Assembly: GCA_026120185.1 (NCBI GenBank)
Contig: JANUWF010002066.1
Span: 1 to 64,000 of the forward strand
Reading direction: 5' to 3'
Length of the DNA stretch: 64,000 nt
Source: Voacanga thouarsii
Taxonomy: Eukaryota; Streptophyta; Magnoliopsida; Gentianales; Apocynaceae
The notes beneath the pieces were generated by a model, which worked only from the letters and a program-made list of their open reading frames with translations, did not search any database and had not been told where the DNA came from. Of this stretch, positions 24,066 to 36,400 are shown piece after piece. The translations under genes and the position numbers were made by a program. Position 1 is the stretch's first letter; every line of letters begins with the position of its first letter.

Positions 24066-27000
24066 GCTTTGTTCCCATGAGGGAAGGAAAGTAAAAAGAG
24101 TGGGCCAAAGATAAGCATGGAGTAGTTCGAACCCTTGGAATACAAGAGACAATGCCAACTCTTGTATAAGAGACATTGTAACTATTGGCTACAAGTACTT
24201 ACAACCTACTCTAAACTTCCTCATAAAGGCTATTATATTCTCTCTCATATCTCTCACTATATAAGAGAACTCTCTCTATGATTATAAAGGTAAAATTTTA
24301 CAATTAAATGCTACAATTTATTTATAGGCCTCCTTGGAGTAGTCCTCAACCAAACTGGAAACTAACTTCTCTTTGGACTCAGCAATTTCTAAGCTTAACT
24401 CGTAAGTCTCAAAAGATCTCCATCGTTAGATTAAGGATCTTATCCTTATTCCTTTGGAATAAGGTCTTGGACTTAATCATGTACTCTTTCTAGCAGTAAG
24501 ACTTTGCTGCCTCTTACACAAGCTAAGCCTATTGCCCACGTGTCAATCTTTAGATCGGCTTTTTTATTTTAGGCTTATGGATGCCTTATGTTTAGCCCAT
24601 GTGTGTCCTACTAAGTGTAACCCCACTTGTGCATTTTTTGGTCTACAAGCAAGTTAGTTTAGAGCCTAGCTTTGAGCCTTAATATTGGCCTAAGCCTACA
24701 TAATTGTCACGTGCATCCATGTAACAACATGCACCAAAAGTCATCTACCAAATCCTGGCATGAACATCCAAGCTAACCACCGTTAGTTATGACTACATTG
24801 TCAATTGATCTCAGTCTCTGGCTCACGAGTAATCCAAGCATATGAATGGCAATTGGGAAGGGTTGAGTCAAGGACTAGAAATCCAGGCCCCATTCCCTCA
24901 TTTCCTTATTCTCCTTCCGTCCCTGACCTGCTTACGACACAGGAAAAGGTGGGGATCCCTACCCACAAAATCCTCAGCCCCCATCCAACAAATAAACTGG
25001 GTTTAAAATTTTTTAATAGGCTTAAAGTTAAAAAATAAAAGAATGTAAAAATAAACAAAACATATTCACCATTAAAATTTAAAAACAATCACAATTTCAA
25101 CAAAATTTACTCATAAGATAATAATGAAGTATTAAAATATCCTCTAAATAACTAAATTATATAAACCACAATAAATTATGGAGTATAATAAACTCTATAA
25201 TTTACTCACAAAATGATAATAAAGTCTCAAAATAAATTATTTTTTATATATAAACTTTTTATAATAGATTTTCTTATAAATATAAATACCTTTATTCTAT
25301 ATACATATTATTTCTTGTATACTAGTTATATATACTAATATTTTGAGCACGCACGCACACACATATATATATATATATACTTTGTATATATACAAGCATT
25401 TATCATTTATCTATTTGTATACTAATTACATATCTTCTATATATAAGTGTAACATTTGTAATATATATATAAGTATAAAATTTTTAACATACAGTCATGC
25501 ATGCATACATGTGTGTGTATATATATCAGGCAGGGCAAGGTGGGGTAGGGACTAGCTGAGGCAGGCAAGGGATCATGCAATCCCCATCCCCGACTAGCGA
25601 GCCAAGGTATTTAACCTTATCCCACCTCTATTCCCATTTAAATTGAGAAATCCTAACCCTACCAAACACGATTGGGCCGAACTTCCAGTTTAAGTGAAAA
25701 AAATTGCTATCCCTAGGGCAAAAAATCTAAGTAGCACTTAAACTATCTGAAATTTTATGTCAACTAAAAAACGTCTAAAAGTAGCACTTATATTATTAAA
25801 ATGTTCTGATCTTACACTTCTATCAAATTTGACTTTCCCTTTAATAAAACCAATAGCATAATTTCCAAAATACTTGACTATTTTCTTCCATTTCCTTCCT
25901 CAACATACCTCTATTTTCAACTCCTTCAAAAAAAAAAAAACGGCTCTGTAATTTGGAAATGCCTAGAAGTCAAAGTCCTTCATTGTCCACTTGCCATTGT
26001 GGTAAGGTAAGCATCCTTAGAACCTCATGGATTGGGAAGAATCCTGTAAGAAGATTCGCAACTTGTGGCAATAAACAAGTAAATCTTGATATTTTTTCCG
26101 CTACTGACAAAATAAATATTCAATGATTTCGTATTTTATGTGAAGGGTAACAGTTCAAGATGTGAATTTTGGATATGGATTGATCTCAAAATGTGTAGTA
26201 GATTCATGAAAATCATTTTTGATTTGTTGCGAAGAATTCGTCTATTTTTTTTTTAATAGACAAAAATACTTCAAAAGATGTCAGGTAACAATCACATAAT
26301 TGACGAAAAAAGTGGTTAAACGGTTAAATTTAATAAAAGTGTAAGATTTGAATATTTTAATAGTATGAATACTACTTTCTGAATAGACATTGTAAGTTAC
26401 CAACAAATGCCCTACAATATAAGAGGTATGCAACACCACAACCTTTCCGTCGTATATGTGGAAAAGGGACAGACTCGGCTTTGCGCGTCATCAGGGAAGT
26501 ATGGCGAACATTGGCAAGCAGTAACCACTGATAGGGCTTTACAGAAGACACCTCTATGGGGAGGAGTCAGGAAGTGTATTTGCATACCAATCACATTCTA
26601 TTTAGTCTTGGCCAGTTGAACAAGACCCCAATTTTCGACCTAAAACAAATCCCCAGTATAAAATTTTGCAATGCTAACCAGGTTAGTATTGGTTGGAAGT
26701 TAAAACACATCACCACCATTATTCATTTTTTTTTAAAAAAAAAAGGACAACGGGACGTAATGGTGAATTAGGCTCTCAAAAGAAAATATAATATTTAAAA
26801 CGTCTGTGCCTATGGCTTTAATACAACGTAGAAAATTGGAGGAAAGAAAGCCAAGGAAACAACAATAACTGATCAAGGATATGTGACAAATTTCATAGGA
26901 AAATCTCCGACGTTCAGCAAACAAAATTTGCAATGTTATGCTATGCTGTCTAGAGAAAAGAGCCATTAGTCAAAAACAACATTCAATTATATTCACAAGC

Positions 27001-27347
27001 CAACGATGTTCTAAGACTGAATTAACTATGCTAGAAGGGCCTACTTTTTTGAGGACATACTGTCAAAACTAAGCCAAAAGAGAAGGGAGGAAAAAAAATA
27101 CTATTATGACTAATATATATATCCATGTATATTAGTCATAATAGTATTTTGTATATTATGACTAATACACACGAGGCTGTTACACACAATGGATCTCAAG
27201 AACTCTGGATAATTTGTTCTTTAGGCCAACTTGCCAACTGAAAATCAGAGAGATCATTTGCAGCAAGCAGCTAAGGAAAAATCAAGGTCGAGAATTTTCC
27301 TATAACAAACTTCCAGTTATAACACCAGTCATCATGTCTTCCACTGA
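24066..27347. other. Unassigned intergenic sequence left of the capping enzyme gene
   Basis: AT-rich sequence without a recognisable gene. It contains a simple-repeat zone (AC/AT runs near 25350-25380), two GC-richer patches near 24890-24990 and 25530-25600 with similar wording (preserved GGGATC, CCCCATCC), and a perfect hairpin at 27095-27150. Short ORFs at 24805, 25343 and 26407 are low complexity or unrecognised. The 3' UTR of the minus-strand capping enzyme gene must lie in its last few hundred bases; I did not fix a poly(A) site. Confidence 0.45.
27095..27150. repeat. Perfect inverted repeat, 23-bp arms
   Basis: The arm at 27095-27117 (within it ACTATTATGACTAATATA) is the exact reverse complement of 27128-27150, with a 10-base loop. 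A third partial copy, TATTATGACTAATA, follows at about 27155. It lies about 200 bp beyond the stop codon of the capping enzyme gene. It could be a small foldback transposon remnant or fold in the 3' end of the transcript. Confidence 0.75.
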
Positions 27348-27491
27348 TCACCTCCGACGAGCTGAACTTGAGTGAAGATGAGGATTGCTATCTTTCTGTA
27401 TGCAATCAGCATACATCGGTTGTTGAATGGTCTCGTTGATTTCACCCAATAAGATTTCCTCAGTGATATTATCTTTTATACTTCTCATCAC
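27348..27491 (-). CDS. Capping enzyme terminal exon and stop
   Basis: 48 codons, VMRSIKDNITEEILLGEINE through SSSARRR and a TGA at 27348-27350, after acceptor ATTCCAG. The VMRSIKDNITEE block and Arg-rich end are typical of plant capping enzymes. Confidence 0.93.
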   Translation of the reverse strand: MMRSIKDNITEEILLGEINETIQQPMYADCIQKDSNPHLHSSSARRR

Positions 27492-30400
27492 CTGGAATCA
27501 TAAAGAGGTACAAAAGTTACTGTCAGAACTGGCATCACAGAGAGGTTTTAAAATAAAATAAAAGCCATTGCTTTAGTAAGGTTTGGAACAAAATTAAACT
27601 AATAAAGAAACAAAAAATGGTTGCAAAAATAGAAACATAGTGGTTTAAATGTTGTGAGAATTAACTCCTCATATGGCAATTAAGAGCTAAGAGACCCTCC
27701 GCCGGGGGGGGGGGGGAAGAATTTTTGTAGGTGTAATATCTTGTCTCTGGATGGAAAATATATAGGGTGTAATACCTTCTTGTAGGTGTTGAAGTCATTT
27801 GGCGTTCCTTTGTCAGTCCTGATACGCATACACACCCATACCCTTTCCTCAGAATTCCAAGAGCACTCAATGATTCTTCCCGAATATGACAAGGGATCAG
27901 AGCCATCTACGATGTCATCACAAATTAAGCAAAGGAAAATGAACCAGAAAGAAAGTCAGGAAAAATAGAAAACAATAAACAAATCAGCCCTGCTGCAAAA
28001 CAGAATGTTAATCCAAGGAACACAATGAAGAGAGAATAACATTGTCTAAAAGATCTTGTGAAGATAGTAGAAAGATATAAAACTAGTTAAGTATGATATA
28101 TAAAAGATCTGGTGTTAAAAACTGCATGTCCAGAGGATGTCTAATGTTCCACCATCTAATCACGGAGTAAGCTTGAAAAATATTCCACGAAAGGTGAATA
28201 CCATAGGGCCAAGCTGAAATCCAAGCAAACCGCGGCAAAGTATGGGAGGGAATGCAGAAAATGGCCAACTATACTATGAATATGACTCGCAGAATTGCCA
28301 GTTCCACATTTCATTTTTCATACAGAGAATGCCAACAACAAAGTGAGGACAGGTACAGCTTAAAGAACACATTTTAAATTCAACCTTGTTTCAAGGATAA
28401 GCTTGAATTGCTCAACATGGCATTATGCTCCTAAGTATACTGTAAAATGCATATTTAGGAGTCCTTTTGATGAAAAATAAGTTAGCAGAGTACGCCTGTG
28501 AATCTGGTAACTGGAAATAGATATGGAAAGCAACATTCAGCTTTTCAATTCAAGATATGGCCATGTGCCAAAGTAGTTGAAAGAACTTATATAAATCTTG
28601 TTCTTATTGTTTGAGAGGGCATGGAGATGCATACATGGAAAAGAAGGTTTCTTAACCAAAAAAGGAAAGCTTCTAGAAAGAAAGATTCCAAATTTGGAAA
28701 GGTCTAATAGTGCACATCAATTTATATATCAAAAAATATTTGCCAATGAATTCATGCATACACAATTATCCTACTCTACAATTCATTCTCTTACATTTTT
28801 AAATAGATTTATCTTAGCTAATTGCAGTGCTAAGCATTTGCAGATTAATGCTAGTCTTGCTAGATATAACAAACAAATAAAAAGAGAAGCAGAAAATATT
28901 AGAGAAAGAGAAGAGGAAACGAAAGATACACAGAATCACTAACCCCTGAATACAACAGTATTCCCTTCCATCAATTTCTTCTTCCCTCGTTCATAAAGGT
29001 AAAGCTGCCGGCGATCGTCAACAAGCTAAAAACACAATAGGCAGACTCAATATATTATAGATTAAAGAGAACAAGTTGCAATAGAATCCAATGTACTAAA
29101 AAGGATGAAACTAAGCAACCCCACAAACCAAACGGCTTTAAAATAAGAATAGAATCCGTGGAGAAAAGAAGAAATACAACCTCAAAAAGAAAGTCAACAG
29201 AATTCATATTTGCATACTTCCATTTCAAGAGACCCTCATGAGTGCGAGGAACATATGGGTCATCCGAGCCCTGACAATGAGGAAAAACCCCAGGGGTGCG
29301 GGGGTGGAATTAGTCATTTCATACAACTCAACAGAAGACCCCAAAAAAGGAGTGAATTTCAAGAGTTCAAACGTTGGCAAGCTCGCAGAGAGCAAATTTA
29401 AGAAACGGCTAGAATTATTGTCACTTTGAACCAAGTATGACACCTGAAACATCAGCTGTCAACTATCGCTCATTTCTAGATGTTAGCTCTGCTTCCACTG
29501 ATATTACTTGGCACGCACACAACCCATCCCCCCTCCCCCCCCCCAAAACAAAAAACAAAAAAAAAAAGAAAATAATTAACAGATACTGAGCAAAACATCT
29601 GTAAATGACACATCATCAAGCAGCAATCGGAAAACACCAATTCTAAAGTATTTGGTTTCTCAGAAAATCACTTCATATATTAGTGTATCAAAGTCTAAAA
29701 TTAACAAATTAGATGTTCAAAAAATGTACCGTTCCATTAAACAGCTACCCTCATGCACCTCACCTGAAAGATTAGACCATCTGCCTCATGTGAGAGCTTG
29801 GGAATAAACTCTCTCAAAAGTTTGGTGACAGTTGAAAGCGGCCAAAAGTCCTTTCTCCTCACCTAACAAACTTTGGCACATCAACCACTAGTTTGAAGAA
29901 GAAAGCAAAAAGGTGGAAATTCTCTGATCGTGATTATCTACACAAATCATACCCTGAATGGTTCAAGCTCATATCTGTAGTAGGGATTTCTACTCTGATA
30001 TATATGCTGCCGCTCATAGTTCCTTGGTTCAATTATTTCTTTCTCAAGCATTTTCCAACGTTCACAGAATGGTCGCTGCACAAAATTCATTTGCTAGCAT
30101 TAGACATTAAATGGTTTCATCAAAAGATGAGTTAACAAAAAGAAAACTCCAAAGCATGATAATAAAAGCTCTCAATATTTAACATACAGAATCCAATAAA
30201 AAATATAGAGGAAAAGAAAGGAATGGATTTTAATTGGAAAAAAATATATATTCACACTATTATAAGGTCCAAATTTGGCAGCCTCAATATATTCTTCACT
30301 TTAACAACTTAAAGGAGCCTGAACATGAAATTAAAGATTAAGAATGCATCTCCAGTAAACAGAAGAATTTTATGGATCAAACTAAACCAAAACTTGAATT

Positions 30401-33400
30401 ATGCATCAAAACCAGCATACATTCTATATTGTCAAGGTTGTTGATCAACTGAACTTAAACAGAAATACTTTATGTGGGAAAATATGGCTAAAGGGTGTAT
30501 TTTAAGAAAGTAAGGTTGTAAATATTGTAACACTAGAATTAGGAAAGTTTGACCCTTAAATTAGGGAATTTTGTAATCCGTGATTAGGAGATTTTGTGAA
30601 TCAATTTATTAGAGTAGTTGCTATATTTGTGCCTTAGGCAGCTTGTATATAATTAGCTCATTGTAATCTTTGAGAAATACATGAAAAGAGATTATTCTCT
30701 CTCAATTTCTTACATGGTATCAGAGTTGTTCATCCTGAACTACTTCTGATTTTTCTACTTGTGCCTATGCTTTGCTTCTTCTTCTTCTGCTGGCCGGCCT
30801 TAATTGCTGGTGGTGTTTCGTTCATTCTAATTCCTACGACCAGCCAGCCTTTATTGCTGGTGTTGTTTCCAATTGTTTTGATACTGATTTGTAACGAGCA
30901 GCCTTCATTGTTGTCGTTTTCTCTTTATTTTTCCTATTCAGGCAGCCTTAATTGCTGCAAAATATATATATTTGTTTACCATGTCAACCTCCCAAACACG
31001 AGTTGTAAACGCAAAATGCTGGACGCTTCATGGGAAACCACCCAGTCGAGATTGGGAACAAAACGGGGGACAATCCAAAAGTGGACAAGCCAATGTAGCA
31101 GCTGGCCAAATTGCTGAGTCACCACAGTCAGACATTGCTAGTCTCAACCAAGATGACTTAGACAGGATGAGTGCACTCATCAGCAGTTTAGAAAAGCCCT
31201 TAGCTGCTTATTCTGTGGCATATTCAGGTAAGTTTCCACTTTCCATTAGATTAAAAGCTTCGGATACACCCTTTTCCACCTCTTGGATCATGGATTCAGG
31301 AGCTACCGACCATATAAACCCTTCACCAAATATCTTCACCACCTATTCCCCGTGCCCGAGCAGTAAGACAATAGCCACTACAGATGGTTCTTTGACCACT
31401 GTGGCAGGAATTAGAAGTGTCCAAATTAACCCATTGTTAACCTTGAAAAATGTTCTCCATGTCCCTAAGCTAGCTACCAATCTGATATCCATCCAAAAAC
31501 TTGCCTATAACTTACAATGTATGGTGGTTTTTCATCATAATGGTTGTGTATTTCAGGACAAGAGTTCGGGGACGATAATTGGACATGCTAGAGAACGGGG
31601 TGGCCTCTACTTCCTTGAAACAAGTCAACAAACCATCCCCAAGGGTAAACCGTTAGTGTCATTTGTTTCCGAGTATTTGTCATCTAATACGGAAAAAAAT
31701 TTAGCTCCATCATCGTCGACTTGGACATCCATCATTTCGAGTTATAAAACTCTTGTTTCTATCTTTGTTTCAACATTTAGATATTGAGTCTTTTCATTGT
31801 GAAAAAATGTGAACTTGCCAAACGCAAACATGTACCCTTTCCAGTGAGCAATAGCAGAAGTTCCATTCCCTTTCATTTAATCCATAGTAATGTCGGGGGC
31901 CCATCTACTATTGCTAATATTTCTGGGGCACGATGGTTTGTTTCCTTTATTGATGACTGCACTCGTGTTTGCTGAGTCTTTCTTCTTAAACAAAAATTTA
32001 ATGTCAATATTATTTTTCCAAATTTCTGCTCCATGATTAAAAATCAGTTTGGAGTGACCATCAAGAGAGTTAGGTCTGACAATGCCCGAAACTATTTCAA
32101 TCAAACTCTAAATCCATATTTTCAAAAGGAAGGGGTAATCCATGAGTCATCTTGTGTGAATACCCCGCAGCAAAATGGAGTTGCAGAAAGGAAAAATGGT
32201 GATCTCCTTGAAAAAATTCGAACATTGTTATTTGAACATCATGTACCTAAAACCTTTTGGGGGAGGCTATTCTTATAGCAATACATCTCATAAACCGATT
32301 GCCATCTAGAGTCCTACGATTTCAGAGTCCAATGGATGTATTGTCCACTTTCTATCCTAACTTCCACACCACAAATAATCTTGTTCCTAGAGTGTTTGGA
32401 TGTACATCCTTTGTACATGTTCACAGTCACAACCGAGGAAAATTCGATTCAAGGGCTCTAAAATGTGTATTTATGGGATATTCCTCAACCCAAAAAAGAT
32501 ACAAGTGCTATCATCCACCCTCTCAAAAATTCTTTGTTTCTATGGATGTTACTTTCAATGAACGTGAATCTTACTTTCCAAACTCTTATCTTCAGGGGGA
32601 GAAGTTTGTGAGAGAAGATGAGAGTTTAGGTTTTGACTTGTTATTGGATCTTTCAACTTCAAATCATCCTACTTCCTCATCCACTAGTGATCCTGTCCCA
32701 ATTCACTCTGAACTATCTGAGTCTGTCACAGTCTTATCTAAACCTGTATTTGCTCAATCTGACACCACTGAGTCTGTTCCCAAGGGTGTTAGATATGGCA
32801 AAGGAAAGATGTATACAAGGAAGAAGACGGCTGCCCCCAACCCTACGCAAGTCCAAGAGTCTGATCAGGTAATAACTTTTGAACCCACATTACAGATTGA
32901 AACAGAACCAGAGGTAGAGAGTGAGATCCATAGGGATAGTTGTAGTGACATAGACTTACCCATTGCATTGAGAAAAAGTGTGAGAGAGTGCACTAAAAGA
33001 CCTTTATACCCCCTTGCACACTTCCTGTCCTTTCAGCGTTTTTCTCCGTCACACAGAGTCTTCCTCAGTAACCTAGAAACCATTGTCATTCCTTCCAGTC
33101 TATCCGAAGCTTTGTCTAATGAAAAATGGAAACAAGCTATGAATGTAGAAATGGAGGCACTGGAAAAGAACAAAACATGGGAGCTTGTGGAGTTACCAAC
33201 AGGGAAGAAACCAGTGGGGTGTAAATGGATGTACACAGTAAAATATAGAGTTGATGGTTCAGTGGAAAGATATAAGGCAAGGCTGGTTGCCAAGGGTTAT
33301 ACTCAGACGTATGGAGTGGACTATCTAGAGACTTTTGCCCCAATTGCAAAATTGAATACTGTTAGGGTCCTATTGTCTTTGGCAGCCAACTTTGGATGGG

Positions 33401-36400
33401 ATTTACAGCAGTTTGATATCAAAAATGCTTTCTTGCATGGAGATCTCCAGGAGGAGATATATATGGAGATACCTCTAAGTTATGGGAAAAGAGTTGCTGA
33501 TCATACAGTCTGTAGGTTAAGGGAAGCATTGTATGGGCTTAAACAATCTCCTCGAGCATGGTTCGGCAGGTTTGCCAAGGTTATGGTGATGTTAGCATAC
33601 AAGCAAAGTCAAGGAGATCATATTTTGTTCATCAAGCATTCATCTTCAGGAGGAGTCACGGTCCTCTTAGTTGTGGATGACATAATTGTTACAGCAAGTG
33701 ATGATGAGGAGAGACATTCTTTGAGTGAGTGGTTAGCAAAAGAATTCAAGTTTAAGACACTTGGGAAGCTAAAATATTTTCTCGGGATTGAAGTGGCACA
33801 TTTAGAGAAGGGTATTTTTCTCTCTCAACAGAAGTATATAACTGATCTACTCAAGGAGACAGGAAAAATAGCATGCAAACCAGTGAGTACTCCGATAGAT
33901 CCAAATATAAAACTTAGACTAGCAGAGGAAGATGCTATGGTGGACAAAGGGGTATATCAACGTTTGGTGGGAAGGCTCATTTATTTGTCCCACACACGAC
34001 CAGATATAGCTTATGCTATGAGTGTGATTAGTCAATTTATGCACAGTCCAAAAGAGGTTTATCTTCGAGCAGCACACAAGGTGTTGCAGTATTTTAAAGG
34101 TACACTAAAAAAATGACTTCTTTTTAGGAGAGGTGGGGGCCTAATGCTTGAAACCTATACAGATGCTAATTATGCTGGGTCATTGATTGATAGAAGATTG
34201 ACCGCTGGATATTTTACGTTCCTTGGTGGAAATCTTGTGACATGGAGGAGTAAAAAACAAAATGTAGTAGCACGGTCTAGTGCAGAGGCTGAGTTTCGAG
34301 CGATGACTCAAGGAATATGTGAGTTACTTTGGTTAAAGATCATTCTACAAGACATAAGGATCAAGTTGAAGAGCCCAATAAGACTTTATTGCGATAATAA
34401 GTCTACAATTAGCATAGCTCACAATCCTGTGCAGCATGACATTTTATCAAGGAGAAATTGGAGAGTGGATTGATCTGCACACCTTATATGTCTACAAATG
34501 ATCAACTTGCTGATGTGTTAACCAAAGGGTTAAGTGGTCCAGTGTTTGAAAATATTGTATCCAAGCTGGGAATAGAGAATATCTATTCACCAGCTTAAGG
34601 GGGAGTGTAGGAAAATATAGCTAAAGGGTGTATTTTAAGAAAGTAAGGCTGTAAATATTGTAACACTAGAATTAGGGAAGTTTGACCATTAAATTAGGGG
34701 ATTTTGTAACAAGTGATTAGGAGATTTTGTGAGCAGTAATTAAGAAATTTTGTGAATCAATTTATTAGGTTAGTTACTATATTTGTGCCTTAGGCAGCTT
34801 GTATATAATTAGCTCATTGTAATCTTTGAGAAATACATGAAAAGAGATTATTCTCTCTCAATTTCTTACACTTTATAATATCAAGCCAAATAAAAATCAT
34901 TTTCAAAAACTAAATGATAGTCACTCATTTTAGAACCAATATTAGTCTCAGAAACACATCTCCACTCAAGTTTTGTCCGTCTTTTTGCTTACCATAAGAG
35001 GATTCTCTTTTGCTGTTTATCACTCTTCTTAGTTCTTGCTTCAAAAGAGAACACAAAATAATGAATAACGACAAAATGCTTTTGATTATTAATACAGTTT
35101 TAAGACTCAACAGTTAAGCCAGGCTCACAAGTTGAATGACAAACTCAAACATGAATATTGAATCCACCTAGTCCTAATTCATGAAGTGGATCAAACATCT
35201 CAATGTGACTCTAAGTTTTGTTCCACAAAATTGATAATATAAAAACACCCGGCAATAAGAGGACACATGAAAACCACAACCACTTCAACCAAAATCTAAG
35301 TTGCACTTGATACAAGTCAACAAACCATCATTGACGTGTGATTCCACACCCACACACCCAAAAAAAAAAGGGAAAGAAAATAGAGGAAAGCCCAACAATA
35401 ATAGTGTAGCTTTCAACATTTTTAGTCTTAAACAGTTTACTTCATGAACAAAAACAAAAATACACCCAAAAAAATAAAGGAAAAAGGGAAATAGTGGCAC
35501 TTGTTCACACTAGAGAACCAATTCAAACCAGATTTCTTCCGATGATCTTTAGATAACAAAAGTAAGTGCTCAGCAAACTATTAAAGACATGAAGCAACAA
35601 GAGGCATGTTAAAGAAATTGGACAATGTGAACACCTACTTTACTAAAAGACCAATTAACAAGTAGTTATATACTTCTTACCTCTATTATAGAGACTGAAT
35701 TTAGTGCCATCATATCATATATTAGATATCTTCTTTCTTGCTTTTGTGAATCTGGCAATGTGTCTATTATCATTTCCCCATCAAGCAAGGTGAAATGGTG
35801 GGTCCTCTCAGCTAATCCCTTGTGAGACACATGAAAAATAGCAGTATTCAGAAAACCAGAGTTTTGTCATCAGGAAATAACAAAAGCAGAAAGAGAATGA
35901 AAATAAACTAATAGCTGCATACTTCATTAGTGTGCCTGCAAGGGAATCTCATCTGCACCCTTCGGAACTTGAAGTGTCTATCAATCAAGTAACATCCATC
36001 CATGGTAATCAACATCATATATCTCGTTCCATCAGCCTTCCAAGTGGCATAGTAGTAACGTTGCCTTAACAACTTCACATTCTCACTGCACACCCAAACA
36101 TAATAAAAATGTTATGAGAACACAATTTGATGGAAGTAAATGAAATGTGTCAACAGAGGTCCATCATTATGGCTCAACTATTCTTTTCACCATCAAAGCA
36201 ACTCCCACAAGAATATAATAATCAAATAAGATCAACTAAATATGTCTAAGCGATTTGCTAGACTCTTAAGAATATTGTGCAACCATTGAACATTCAGGAC
36301 AATCTGCAGAACATATGAAATCGAGCATGTAGAAGCTAGCAGAGCCTAGTAGGAGTTCTGCATTCAATTTTCCATCCACCTTCATCCATCATAATTTTGA

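Larger units (their letters stand above)
30473..34870 (+). mobile_element. Copia LTR retrotransposon in an intron of the capping enzyme gene
   Basis: Bounded by a 5' LTR (30473-30714) and a 3' LTR (34606-34870), flanked on both sides by CTTTA (30468-30472 and 34871-34875), which is a 5-bp target duplication. PBS, protease, integrase, RT, RNase H and polypurine tract follow in Copia order. It lies antisense to the host gene. The LTRs differ at about a dozen positions plus a 23-bp insertion in the 3' copy, so the insertion is not recent. Frameshifts, stops and a deleted gag make it non-autonomous. Confidence 0.95.

Noticed and set aside
26407..26619. 70-residue ORF and its overlaps near 26.5 kb
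   Set aside because: No start context, domain or splice partner found.
27700..27716. G-run beside the capping enzyme terminal intron as a regulatory quadruplex
   Set aside because: A single homopolymer run in an intron; it could also be a length error, and nothing supports a role.
28598..28942. 114-residue plus-strand ORF inside a capping enzyme intron
   Set aside because: It lies antisense to the gene, ends next to a confirmed exon, and has no recognisable domain.
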